From contig NZ_AUAT01000024.1 of assembly GCF_000428865.1 (NCBI RefSeq), positions 1 to 37,131 on the forward strand: a DNA stretch of 37,131 bases, written 5' to 3'. The position numbers and the translations under genes are program-made. This document shows, piece by piece, positions 8,698 to 16,406 of this stretch (the stretch's first letter is position 1; each line of letters starts with the position of its first letter). The stretch is from Eremococcus coleocola DSM 15696 (GTDB lineage Bacteria; Bacillota; Bacilli; Lactobacillales; Aerococcaceae). The notes under the pieces are model-generated. The model saw only the letters and a list, made by a program, of their open reading frames with translations. It was not told the origin of the DNA and made no database searches.

Positions 8698-8743
8698 TAT
8701 ATTAATGTCCACTGATATGGACATTAATATAATGACGACGCTT
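8686..8743. repeat. Perfect 26-bp-armed inverted repeat upstream of the PRD regulator
   Basis: Arms 8686-8711 and 8718-8743 are exact reverse complements around a 6-nt loop (CTGATA). There is no T-tract on either side, so it is not a typical intrinsic terminator. One arm carries the predicted -35 and most of the cre site. It may be a large operator, a cruciform-forming element or the footprint of a mobile element. Confidence 0.85.
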
Positions 8744-8763
8744 CCTCAACTTTATTTGGGTAC

Positions 8764-9037
8764 TTAGTCATTGTCTTCGAGTTCCTCGCTGTTATCTAGT
8801 TCATCCGCATCCATTGCTAACTTTACTTTTTGTTTAATAGTTCACCATAAAGTAGCTTAATTTTTTATCGAAAACCGCTTCATAACGTTCTACTGATTTC
8901 CTCAAAATAACGGAGTATTTATTAGCATTCGAATTGACTTCAGGTTAATCAATCAAGAACTCCTGGTCTTTATTGAACCCATATTTTTTCAGTAAGAAAT
9001 TAAATAAAAAGAAACATTTATGAATTAAGAGTACCAT
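8764..9037 (-). pseudogene. Degraded coding remnant, unidentified
   Basis: The minus-strand frame starting at ATG 9037 reads through with an in-frame TAA after ...KDQEFLID, then PEVNSNANKYSVILRKSVER, then a second TAA. A shifted frame continues with an acidic C-terminus ending DNSEELEDND at the 8764 stop. The lysine/acidic coding texture suggests a former gene, but I do not recognise the family. The acidic tail is reminiscent of the tails on the PTS proteins at 17.5 and 20.3 kb, which is only a resemblance. Confidence 0.35.
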
Positions 9038-9502
9038 CTTAAGTTTAACGAAAAAATAATCAATGCACCGATAACAAATTTACGTCTGTTGAGTTCCAGT
9101 CATAATAAGTATGTTTTCATCATACAATTGAATAACCTTTCGTCCACTAACAAAACTACAATATTAGACATAGTTGATTAATTTAAATATTAAGCTTGAT
9201 TAATGACCAGGACTGTATATAAATCAAGGATTGAATCGACAAAGTTAGTAATCAATCGTTCTGGACGAAGCAGAGGTACGTCAACTATATAATTTAATAC
9301 AGAGGTGGTATAAATTCTGTCTAAGAAGCCCTGCCTAATATTTTTTTGTCAACTATATAGTATCATAGTGTCATTTTTGTTATTACTTATATAATGCTTA
9401 AAACCGCAATTATTACAGAAAAAAGCCTGAAATATTCGCGGTTTTGAATATCTATTTAAGGTACTTTTTTATTCGATTTCCAAATTGATGATTTTTTAGT
9501 AT
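9038..9502. other. AT-rich region with decayed coding traces
   Basis: No intact gene. Short minus-strand reading fragments (for example PLLRPERLITNFVDSILDLY around 9200-9275) hint at decayed protein sequence of unknown family. The 12-mer GTCAACTATATA occurs at about 9279 and again at about 9349, so a small direct repeat is present. I see no RNA gene or clear promoter. Confidence 0.3.
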
Positions 9503-9677
9503 TTAATATAATCTTTCATAATCCATAATTGCAGCTCGTGAATTTTTAATTAAGTAACTATTAGATTTCATCAACTTAAGCAATTGCTCATTAATTAATC
9601 CTCTAGTTTCATTAGTAATAGGTAGATGTAAAGTGATAAAATCTGCTTCTACCATTATTTTTTCGATAGGTAAACAT
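9503..9677 (-). pseudogene. Stub of a D-isomer-specific 2-hydroxyacid dehydrogenase
   Basis: The frame reads PIEKIMVEADFITLHLPITN then ETRGLINEQLLKLMKSNSYL and IKNSRAAIMDYERLY before TAA. This is the classic segment of phosphoglycerate-dehydrogenase-like proteins between the Rossmann fold and the catalytic Arg (ADFITLHLP, ETRGLIN, NSRAAIMD). Both the NAD-binding N-terminus and the C-terminal catalytic part are missing. It is not a recent copy of the intact dehydrogenase at 21141-22142, whose matching stretch reads differently (SDAICLAANLTDESYHMINQ). Confidence 0.7.
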
Positions 9678-9729
9678 TAAATTTTTTTTATAGAATTTAT
9701 TGATTATTGCTAATATAACTATTGCTATA

Positions 9730-9747
9730 AAAATAAAGCACCAAGCA
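9730..9747 (+). repeat. Left arm of a hairpin split by the IS3 element
   Basis: AAAATAAAGCACCAAGCA here is the exact reverse complement of 11206-11223. Joined without the IS, the two arms make an 18-bp stem with A- and T-rich outer ends, like a bidirectional intrinsic terminator, lying just after the lysin fragment stop. Confidence 0.75.
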
Positions 9748-9835
9748 CATTTTAGTGTGTATAGTGACCCCAAAAAGTTGGACCAGAGAGATGAGTACAT
9801 GTTATATGTGCTTGTCTCTCTTATTTTTTTGTTTT

Positions 9836-10636
9836 CTAAGCAGCTTGAAGTGAATGGCGATAAGCAATTGAGCTCATCCAGTTTAATTTTTATTTGATTC
9901 GTTCTGCATGATAGTATTGGATATATTCAATAATCGCAGTTTCTAATTCTCTGTAACTATGATAAATCTTATCGTAATACATTTCTTGCTTCATCACACT
10001 GAAGAAGTTTTCCATCGGTGTATTATCGTGACAGTTTCCTTTCCGCGACATACTTTGGAATAATTGATTTTCTTTAAGTAAAGCTTGGTAGGCAGGTATT
10101 TAATAAGCCCAGCCTTGGTCAGAGTGGAAGGTTTGACGGTATGGACAGTCTGCAGTGACTTCAATGGCTTCTCTGAGCGCTTCAAGCATAGAAATGCCAT
10201 TGGGTTGTGATGTGATCTTGTAAGAAATGATTTCTAGATTACACATATCTATGAAAGGATCCAGATAAAGTTTCTTAATTTGAGCACTTCCTTGGGAATT
10301 AAGGTCGTAGTATTTAAATTCACTGGTATCTGTTGTGATTTTTTGATAAACAATGGAAGTGTTAAAGCTACGGTTAATTCGATTGGGTTTAATACGCCCA
10401 ACAACGCCTTTATAGCTGTTGTATTTCCGATATTTACGGCTGAAGTGCTTGATTTGCAGACCTAGTTCCTGGTAAATTCGTTGAACTTTCTTACAATTTA
10501 CCTTCCAGTTCCGATTGATTAATTCAGCGTGCATTCGCCGGTAGCCGTAACAAGGATGTTGTTGACGAATCGCAAGCATTTCTTCTTTAAGTTCTGCATC
10601 AGGATCCGCTTGTTTCCATTTAGCTTGCCAGTACAT
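9836..10636 (-). pseudogene. IS3-family orfB (DDE integrase), two in-frame stops
   Basis: The frame of 267 codons carries the rve core: YGYRRMHAEL near residue 30, catalytic Asp in TTDTSEFKYYD, Asp in HSDQGWAY and Glu in CHDNTPMENFFSVMKQE. The DDE triad is therefore readable, but TAA replaces a sense codon directly after DQGWAY (10100-10102), and a second TAA follows AERIK near 9892-9894. The C-terminus KLNWMSSIAYRHSLQAA is typical of IS150-type OrfB. There is no length change otherwise, so it appears inactivated by point mutations and not by deletion. Confidence 0.85.
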
Positions 10637-10677
10637 ATAGATCGATTTGGGGAACGATACGGCCGCACGAATCTTGG

Positions 10678-11151
10678 TTAAGGGATATCCTTTGTCACGG
10701 AGTTTGTGGATGATTCTTGCTTTGTCTTCATTGCTTTCTGACGCCTCAAACTCCTTTGCTGTTCCAAGTATTCATTCTTAATTTTCTGTAACTCAAGTTC
10801 GTATTCAAGTTCTTTAATCCGTTGGTTCGCTTGTTCTAAGTCGGTTAATTCAGGGGGTTCCTGTTTAGTTCGACGCTTGTTCGGTTTAGATAATGACATG
10901 ATGGGTGGTCTTCCTTTCGGACGAGACAATCCTTTAATCCCTTGCGAAAGATATATACTGCGCCAAGTCGCAATCAGAGAGGGATTATTTATCCCAAGTT
11001 CATTGGCCATGGTTTGATAGGCATTGATCCACCGCCTTATCTGTTAAGTATCCTTCATGTTGTATTTTTTAGCTAACGGTTTGTATCCAATCGTATCCGA
11101 AAGATATTCTACGACGACTTTCATTTTGAAATCTAAGCTATATTTAGCCAT
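10678..11151 (-). pseudogene. IS3-family orfA (HTH protein), one in-frame stop
   Basis: Starts MAKYSLDFKMKVVVEYLSDT at ATG 11151, a typical IS150-type OrfA helix-turn-helix start. A TAA follows NMKDT around 11042, after which the frame continues QIRRWINAYQTMANELGINN into a second HTH, a GRPP motif and a leucine-zipper-like coil (ELTDLEQANQRIKELEYELE). The stop at 10678 is near the position where a programmed frameshift into orfB would be expected. Confidence 0.82.
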
Positions 11152-11158
11152 ACAAAGA

Positions 11159-11196
11159 CCCCCTAAAGTTGGATTTTTTGGTCCAACTTTAGGGGG
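11159..11196. repeat. Perfect 15-bp hairpin at the orfA end of the IS3 element
   Basis: CCCCCTAAAGTTGGA (11159-11173) and TCCAACTTTAGGGGG (11182-11196) are exact inverted repeats with loop TTTTTTGG. The outer arm overlaps the IS terminal repeat. It lies between the element tip and the orfA start, where it could block transcription entering from outside. Confidence 0.8.
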
Positions 11197-11205
11197 GCAG
11201 TACAA

Positions 11206-11223
11206 TGCTTGGTGCTTTATTTT
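11206..11223 (+). repeat. Right arm of a hairpin split by the IS3 element
   Basis: TGCTTGGTGCTTTATTTT pairs exactly with 9730-9747. It lies 18 nt beyond the lysin fragment stop at 11241, consistent with the original lysin terminator. Confidence 0.75.
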
Positions 11224-11240
11224 GTATCTTCACTTATATC

Positions 11241-11571
11241 CTATGTTCCTAAAAGCCCATTCACCCTCGCCTGCACCTTTCTCGCATCAAAACCTGCCTG
11301 GGTCAGACGGTCGACTCTTTCCTGCCCGTTCCCCCACTTACCTTGGATAACCTCTTTTGCTAGGCTATCCAAGTTTTTTATTGTGTCCTCAGCTTTAGCT
11401 GACTGATTTAATCCTGGCTTAATAGTCACTGGCTTGTCATACCTAGGCCTTACATAGCCTGCTATCCGCCAATCATTCAAAGCAAACCGGTTCCGGGCCA
11501 CCCGGCCATTGGAATTGCCTTCAATGGTATGGATCCACTTGCCATCAAACCGTTCCACATAACTAATTTGG
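11241..11571 (-). pseudogene. 3' fragment of the CHAP/CW_7 endolysin gene (displaced duplicate)
   Basis: Encodes YVERFDGKWIHTIEGNSNGR and the rest of the C-terminal half, including a whole CW_7 (Cpl-7-type) wall-binding domain (EVIQGKWGNGQERVDRLTQAGF...VQARVNG). At DNA level 11256-11571 aligns without gaps to 23964-24279 in the intact lysin gene, with about 23 mismatches by eye (about 93%). The catalytic Cys half is absent. The fragment ends GLLGT at its own stop (11241), unlike the intact copy. It is GC-richer than its surroundings. The junction with the PRD pseudogene is at about 11563-11571. Confidence 0.88.
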
Positions 11572-13088
11572 ATTTACTCGCTTAAGCTTATCTGAATGAA
11601 ATTCCAAAAAATTCTTTACTAAATCTATTGTTTTAAAATTGAAAAGGGGATCGAGTACAAGTACAGGCCATTCAAGATTATTTAAATAAATAGTCGAAAA
11701 AATTAAATCAAAATCTAATTTTTCAATTAAAGATATTTCCCTAACACTTAGTACCCCAATCATCTCAATATTAAAATAATTTTTTTAAATTCTCAGCAAG
11801 AATTCGACCTGTAACTTTTCCATGGTGACAGATTACAATTGCTCTGTAATAACCACGTTGATTATTGCGGATATCATTATAAAAAGTTAGAAAATGAATG
11901 GCTAAAAAAGTAATTTCATCATTATTAAGCTCCTTGCCAATATTTTCTTTAAAGTAATAATTTATCTTTTTAACAGCTTTATACAACTCTCCATATTCCT
12001 TAATAATTGTATCTTTCAATGGATTGTAAAATTGTATATCCAGCCTTAATCTGACGAGCAATGCAATTACATGATTTATTAGAGCCTCTTGTAACTCAAA
12101 ATTTTCAGATAAATTTGAGGCATCAAATTCATTTTTTACAATTTCTACTAGTTTTAAAGATAGAATTTGTCCTTGAACCCAATCGGCTGTATTACTCACA
12201 TTATGTGGATTTAATGTAGACAGCATAAATTGTAGCTCTTCAATTTCATTATTAGGAATTGATAAATTTATAGTTTTTTCTACTTCTGAAACAAAATCAA
12301 CGATTGGTTGGGAAACTAAACCTTTACTATTCGCATGAGAATCTTTAATATAATTTGCTTTAGCAATCCTACAAAACCAAACTGAAGTATATAAGATCAT
12401 ATTTCTTCGGTACATATTATCCTCAAGAGCCGAAATTTTCGAATTATAGATAGAATCAAGTTCACCAAACATGTACTTAGGAATATATTTATAAATTGTT
12501 TTTAGAAATATTGTATCTTCTGAATCTGTACTTGTCCAATCGGTGTTACTAAACCATTTACTTAACTCAGTAAAAATAGCAATTCGAATATTTTTTCCAA
12601 CCCTTTAAATTGCAAACCCATTTTAGGAACACTTATTATTGAGACATCATACGCTTCTAGAATTTCACGTAGTCTTCTAATATCATCATCAATCGAGCTC
12701 TTTGATACTTTATATTCATCTTCTTTTCTCACTAGAAAAGTGCTTTTTGATTTAAATGCGATAGACAATAATAGATCAAGTGCTCTTTCCTGATTGTTAA
12801 AATATGAATCGTCAATACTTTCAAGTAAATTCTTGATAATTCTTTCATTTTGATGAGTAATGGATAAAAGATAACCCTGTTTTCTTATATTTTGAATTTT
12901 AGGCAATTTGTTTTTTCTAAAAACTCATTTATTTCCTTTATTTCATACTGTATGCTCCGTTTACTAATTCCAAAAAAAAACGTAAGATTCTCAAGTGAAA
13001 CTGGAAAACTATTAGACATAAGATATTTTAAAATTTGAATTCCTCTTTCTTTCATATACTCTCCTTTCAAAATCTCCTCTGCTAACAA
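11563..13088 (-). pseudogene. PRD-containing regulator (BglG/MtlR type), broken by several frameshifts
   Basis: Successive frames spell one former regulator. 12885-13088 encodes an N-terminal HTH (PVSLENLTFFFGISKRSIQY). 12562-12906 encodes a second HTH (YKVSKSSIDDDIRRLREILE). 11771-12472 encodes PRD helices plus the start of a IIB-like domain (YRAIVICHHGKVTGRILAEN). 11563-11763 encodes the rest (MIGVLSVREISLIEKLDFDL). Frameshifts lie near 12900, between 12472 and 12562, and in a T-run near 11765. The IIB Cys loop reads CHHGKVTG in place of the usual CxxGxGTS. It lies downstream of the mannose-type PTS operon and may be its lost regulator; the RpiR gene may now have that role. Confidence 0.8.
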
Positions 13089-13524
13089 TTAAAATTATAC
13101 AGCGTTTTCAATTATATGGTAGTAGAGGTTTTTGCACAATTTCTAATGCAAAAATTGGTTTTCTAGGGATAATTTCAAATTATATATGTTTAAATATAAT
13201 AACTGACGCTTTTATCAAAACCCAGAAAATTTTAAAATAAAAAATTATCTCGTTATTTTACTTTATTAAGCATACCTCTTCTATTTATCTATTTTCCTGA
13301 AGAATAGTGACAACTCGACTAGTATTTTTAAATATACAAATGTCATTAAAGTCAATAGATTCTAGGAAATTTATACTATGATGAGCATTTGATAACATAC
13401 CATTCTTTACTGAAAATATTAAAAAATATCTGAGATATATTTTTTTAATACATAATATCATTTATAAAAATATTTTATATAATTTAAATACTCTATTCGA
13501 TTTATCTTTAATATAAATAAAATA

Positions 13525-13564
13525 GGTATCCTCTTGAGCGTGACCAAACGTGCAATAGGATACC
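13525..13564 (-). repeat. Stem-loop GGTATCCT...AGGATACC
   Basis: Perfect 8-bp outer arms (13525-13532 and 13557-13564) enclose a 24-nt segment with an inner CGT/ACG pairing. On the minus strand it is followed by TATTTTATTT, so a second terminator is possible. It is unusual for its GC-containing 24-nt interior in AT-rich DNA. Confidence 0.5.
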
Positions 13565-13660
13565 CACATTAATGATACTAAAATAACCAAAAACATCAAT
13601 AGTATCCAAAATAATTGTTTAATTCGTAACTATTTTATTTTTCATATATAAAACAATCAA

Positions 13661-13694
13661 AAAGATGAATGCATACAATTTGCATTCACCTCTT
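13661..13694 (-). terminator. Intrinsic terminator of the mannose-type PTS operon
   Basis: GAATGCA and TGCATTC arms with an AATTGTA loop, flanked by complementary AAAG/CTTT, are followed on the minus strand by ATCTTTTTG. It lies about 80 nt after the stop of the RpiR gene, the last gene of the operon. Confidence 0.65.
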
Positions 13695-13776
13695 TATTAA
13701 AATCTTCTATAATATTTAACTAAGAAATTTATTAATTTATTCATAATCTGAATATGTTTTCAATTATATAGAGCAT

Positions 13777-14637
13777 CTAATCTTTGATATCACTAATTGT
13801 TTCACGGATATTTTCTAGCGTTCTTTTATTCTTATGTTCATCTTCAAACATAATTTTTGTATAAAGAATATCCATCACTGTTAGATATAATATTCTAGCA
13901 GTTAAGCTCTCTGTTCGAAACTGAGATTCTTCTGAGTAAATTACAATTGATTGGGTTGATAAAGCAACTAACGGACTGTTAGCATTTCCCGTCAGAGTTA
14001 TGATTGATATTCCATTTGCATTTAACATTTGGGCTATTTGAATCGTCTCTTTAGTCTCACCTGAATGAGAATATAGAAAGCAAACATCACCTTTTTGTAT
14101 TTTTAATGCGTGGATTACCTGCATATGATAGTCGGAGACAAAGCTACAGTGAAATTTACTACGCATAAACTTTTGGTATGCGTCTAGAGCAACAACTGAT
14201 GAGCCTCCTTGCCCTATAAAATGTAAATTATTCGCATTTTTAATCAGTCTAATACATTGATTTAGTGTATTCTTATCTAAAGATTCATTCAACGTCTCTA
14301 ATGAATTTTGATTAAAACTTATAATTTTTTTAGCGATTGTCATTGCATTATCTTTATTTGTTATATCAGAAAATGCAGTCATTTTCTTGTTGCTATTAGA
14401 GCCAGTATTTAAAGCCAATTGTATTTTAAAATCTCTAAAACCATGGAATCCTAATTTTTTTACAAAATTATAAATTGTGGTTTGTGATACTCCAGATTCA
14501 AAAGCCATTTCAGATATTGATTTTCCGGTAAGCTGACCTTCATTAAGTACTAGAAGATATTCCACAAATTGATCTTCAGAGTGACTAAATTTAAATTTAT
14601 TATCTTTTATTATTTTTTTTAAATAGACACTCTTCAT
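13777..14637 (-). CDS. RpiR/MurR-family transcriptional regulator
   Basis: A 286-residue regulator with an N-terminal HTH_6 domain (about 1-77; LTGKSISEMAFESGVSQTTI and YNFVKKLGFHGFRDFK) and a C-terminal SIS sugar-phosphate-binding domain (about 120-260; LHFIGQGGSS, CFLYSHSGETKETIQIA, IITLTGNANSPL). The family senses phosphorylated sugars or sugar acids such as KDPG (the HexR branch). As the last gene of the PTS/UxuA operon it is the likely regulator, with a pathway intermediate, perhaps KDPG, as effector; that part is inference. It starts about 17 nt after the HAD gene. Confidence 0.87.
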   Translation of the reverse strand: MKSVYLKKIIKDNKFKFSHSEDQFVEYLLVLNEGQLTGKSISEMAFESGVSQTTIYNFVKKLGFHGFRDFKIQLALNTGSNSNKKMTAFSDITNKDNAMTIAKKIISFNQNSLETLNESLDKNTLNQCIRLIKNANNLHFIGQGGSSVVALDAYQKFMRSKFHCSFVSDYHMQVIHALKIQKGDVCFLYSHSGETKETIQIAQMLNANGISIITLTGNANSPLVALSTQSIVIYSEESQFRTESLTARILYLTVMDILYTKIMFEDEHKNKRTLENIRETISDIKD

Positions 14638-14653
14638 TTTGCCACCTCTATAT

Positions 14654-15313
14654 TTAAATCAAGTCTTCAAAACTAGAAACTATCATGTTGGGATTCGTTT
14701 CTTTTTTAATTTTATTTCTAAAATACTCTTCACTATTAACCGCCACAACAAAAACGCCAGCTGATTCAGCTGCATTAATTCCTGGAACTGAGTCCTCAAA
14801 AATTATAGCTTCTGTTGGAGCAAGATTTTCTTCTAACAGAGTTTTCTTATAAATGTCTGGAAAAGGCTTTACGTTTTCGACATCTTCATATCCTAATACA
14901 GCCTTGATATATTTTTCAATTTTTAGCTGCTTGATTAGCCTTAACGGCCACTGACGACTTGAAGAAGTACATATTCTCATTAGAATACCCAAATTAAATA
15001 TATATTCCATCATTTGTCTTACCCCAGGGAGTAAATGGATTTCTTTGTTTTCCACTGATTCATCAATAAATATACTTCTTTGGTGAAAGAATTCTTCTTG
15101 ATTAATTTGTTTTCCAGCAATTTTCTCAAGTTTAAGAATAGTTACATCTTTAGAAATTCCATTTATATGGTCAAAAAAATCTGTTGGAGTTTCAATTCCA
15201 AAGTATTTACAAGTTTTTTTCCAAGCTTCTTTTATTACGTCTTCAGAATTCACCAATAATCCATCAAAATCAAATATAACTAACTTTTTATTTTTAAAAT
15301 TAATCGTCGGCAT
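14654..15313 (-). CDS. HAD-superfamily phosphatase/phosphomutase (beta-PGM-like)
   Basis: A 219-residue HAD hydrolase of the beta-phosphoglucomutase subfamily (C1 cap). Motif I is FDFDGLLVNSE (Asp15 nucleophile, Asp17), motif II TSSSRQWP (about 97), motif III Lys in VKPFPDIYKK (about 151), motif IV IFEDSVPGINAA (about 173). It probably removes phosphate from a sugar or sugar-acid phosphate. In a PTS operon such enzymes often relieve sugar-phosphate stress. A true beta-PGM is less likely because no disaccharide phosphorylase is nearby. It lies 17 nt after uxuA. Confidence 0.82.
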   Translation of the reverse strand: MPTINFKNKKLVIFDFDGLLVNSEDVIKEAWKKTCKYFGIETPTDFFDHINGISKDVTILKLEKIAGKQINQEEFFHQRSIFIDESVENKEIHLLPGVRQMMEYIFNLGILMRICTSSSRQWPLRLIKQLKIEKYIKAVLGYEDVENVKPFPDIYKKTLLEENLAPTEAIIFEDSVPGINAAESAGVFVVAVNSEEYFRNKIKKETNPNMIVSSFEDLI

Positions 15314-15329
15314 ATTTGCTCCTTATTTA

Positions 15330-16394
15330 TTATTTATGACTCTTAAGAACAGCCTCTTCCAATCCTTGTAGATATGCCATTCCAATAGCTCGATCATATA
15401 AACCATAACCAGGACGGGCTTTTTCGCCCCAAATAGTACGTCCATGATCAGGTCTCGCTATTCCATCGAAGCCAGTTTCAATCAGTGCTTCTACAATTGC
15501 GTACATATCTAAGGAACCATATTCACTTAAGTGAGCAGATTCTAGAAAGTGTTTTTCTCCAAGTATCTTAACATTGCGAAGATGCGCAAAATTAATTTTT
15601 CCTTTCAATGCATGTATCATATCAACTAAATCATTTTCTGGATTTGCTCCATATGACCCTGTACAGAAAGTTACTCCATTATATGGAGAATCTACTGCAT
15701 TAACGATCCGTAAGATATCTTTTTTATTTTTTGTAATTCTTGGATAATCGAACATATCAAATGGGGGATCATCAGGATGGATAGCCATTTTAACATCAGC
15801 TTCTTCGCAAACTGGGATGATATTTTCTAAAAAGTATACTAGGTTTTCAAAAAGTTTTTCCTCAGTGATACCTTCATACATTTTTTCTAAATCATGAAAC
15901 TTTTGTAAACGTTCTGGTTCCCAACCTGACAAACGGAAGCCGGAAGTTTGACCAGAAATTAGATCTAACATTTGGATAGGCTCTATACTTTGTACTACTT
16001 CATCATCATATTCCAAAGTATATGAACCATCAGGCAATTCATAATTTAAGTTAGTTTTTGCCCATCCAAAAATCGGTTTGAAACTATAACATATCACCTT
16101 AACACCGCATGCTCCCAAATTCCGTATAGTTTCTTTATAATTTCCAATATATTTATCTCGGTCAGCTGTCCCAGCTTTAATTGAATCATGCACAGATACT
16201 GATTCAATCCCTGCTAATTTCAAGCCTTTAGCTTCCACTGATTTTTTTAATCCTTGAATTTCTTCAAGTGTCCATACATCACCTGGTAATTTACCAACTA
16301 ATGTTCCGACAACACCATACATTTTTGGGATTTGACGAATGTGGTCTAATGTTATCGGATCTTCTTCTCCATACCACCTAAATGTCCACTGCAT
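15330..16394 (-). CDS. uxuA: Mannonate dehydratase
   Basis: Dehydrates D-mannonate to 2-keto-3-deoxy-D-gluconate in hexuronate breakdown. The 354-residue length matches Gram-positive UxuA. Signature segments are present: MQWTFRWYGEEDPITLDHIR at the start, GVVGTLVGKLPGDVW, IESVSVHDSIK, MAIHPDDPPFDMF (about 202-214), CTGSYGANPENDLVDMI, FAHLRNVK and ARPDHGR with a C-terminal RPGYGLYDRAIGMAYLQGL. The metal-binding His, Cys and Asp candidates are in the HPDDPP, CTGSYG, HLRN and PDHG patches. Neither uxuB nor kdgK is in the operon, but a PTS and a divergent eda are, so the physiological substrate may be a 6-phosphorylated aldonate. Confidence 0.9.
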   Translation of the reverse strand: MQWTFRWYGEEDPITLDHIRQIPKMYGVVGTLVGKLPGDVWTLEEIQGLKKSVEAKGLKLAGIESVSVHDSIKAGTADRDKYIGNYKETIRNLGACGVKVICYSFKPIFGWAKTNLNYELPDGSYTLEYDDEVVQSIEPIQMLDLISGQTSGFRLSGWEPERLQKFHDLEKMYEGITEEKLFENLVYFLENIIPVCEEADVKMAIHPDDPPFDMFDYPRITKNKKDILRIVNAVDSPYNGVTFCTGSYGANPENDLVDMIHALKGKINFAHLRNVKILGEKHFLESAHLSEYGSLDMYAIVEALIETGFDGIARPDHGRTIWGEKARPGYGLYDRAIGMAYLQGLEEAVLKSHK

Positions 16395-16406
16395 TTGTAA
16401 ATCCTC

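Larger units (their letters stand above)
9765..11199 (-). mobile_element. Decayed IS3-family (IS150-like) insertion sequence
   Basis: The 1435-bp element has imperfect terminal inverted repeats: TGACCCCAAAAAGTTGGAC at 9765-9783 and TGCCCCCCTAAAGTTGGAC read inward from 11199 (16/19 matching, TG...CA tips). It contains two overlapping-type genes, orfA and orfB, on the minus strand, both with nonsense codons. I see no clear target duplication. The flanks form an 18-bp inverted repeat (9730-9747 and 11206-11223), so it sits in the loop of an older hairpin. Confidence 0.85.
13089..13776. other. AT-rich gene-free interval with two hairpins
   Basis: No coding sequence can be supported. Two stem-loops are present (13525-13564 and 13661-13694, listed separately). 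The 13.1-13.5 kb part is very AT-rich and shows nothing recognisable beyond a possible minus-strand promoter region for the broken PRD gene. Confidence 0.5.

Noticed and set aside
8686-8743. Long palindrome as the intrinsic terminator of a plus-strand gene
   Set aside because: No plus-strand gene leads into it and there is no T-run after either arm; overlap with a -35 and cre site favours a regulatory role.
9836-11151. Three in-frame TAA codons suggested reassigned or read-through stop codons
   Set aside because: Neighbouring intact genes end in TAA, TAG or TGA normally and contain no internal TAA; decay of one IS copy explains it.
9765-11199. Target-site duplication of the IS3 element
   Set aside because: Bases next to the two tips (ATAG on the left, GTAC on the right) do not match, so no duplication is claimed.
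15330-16394. Xylose isomerase-like TIM-barrel protein for the pentose operon
   Set aside because: The HPDDPP, HLRN and RPGYGLYDRAIG patches are specific to mannonate dehydratase.
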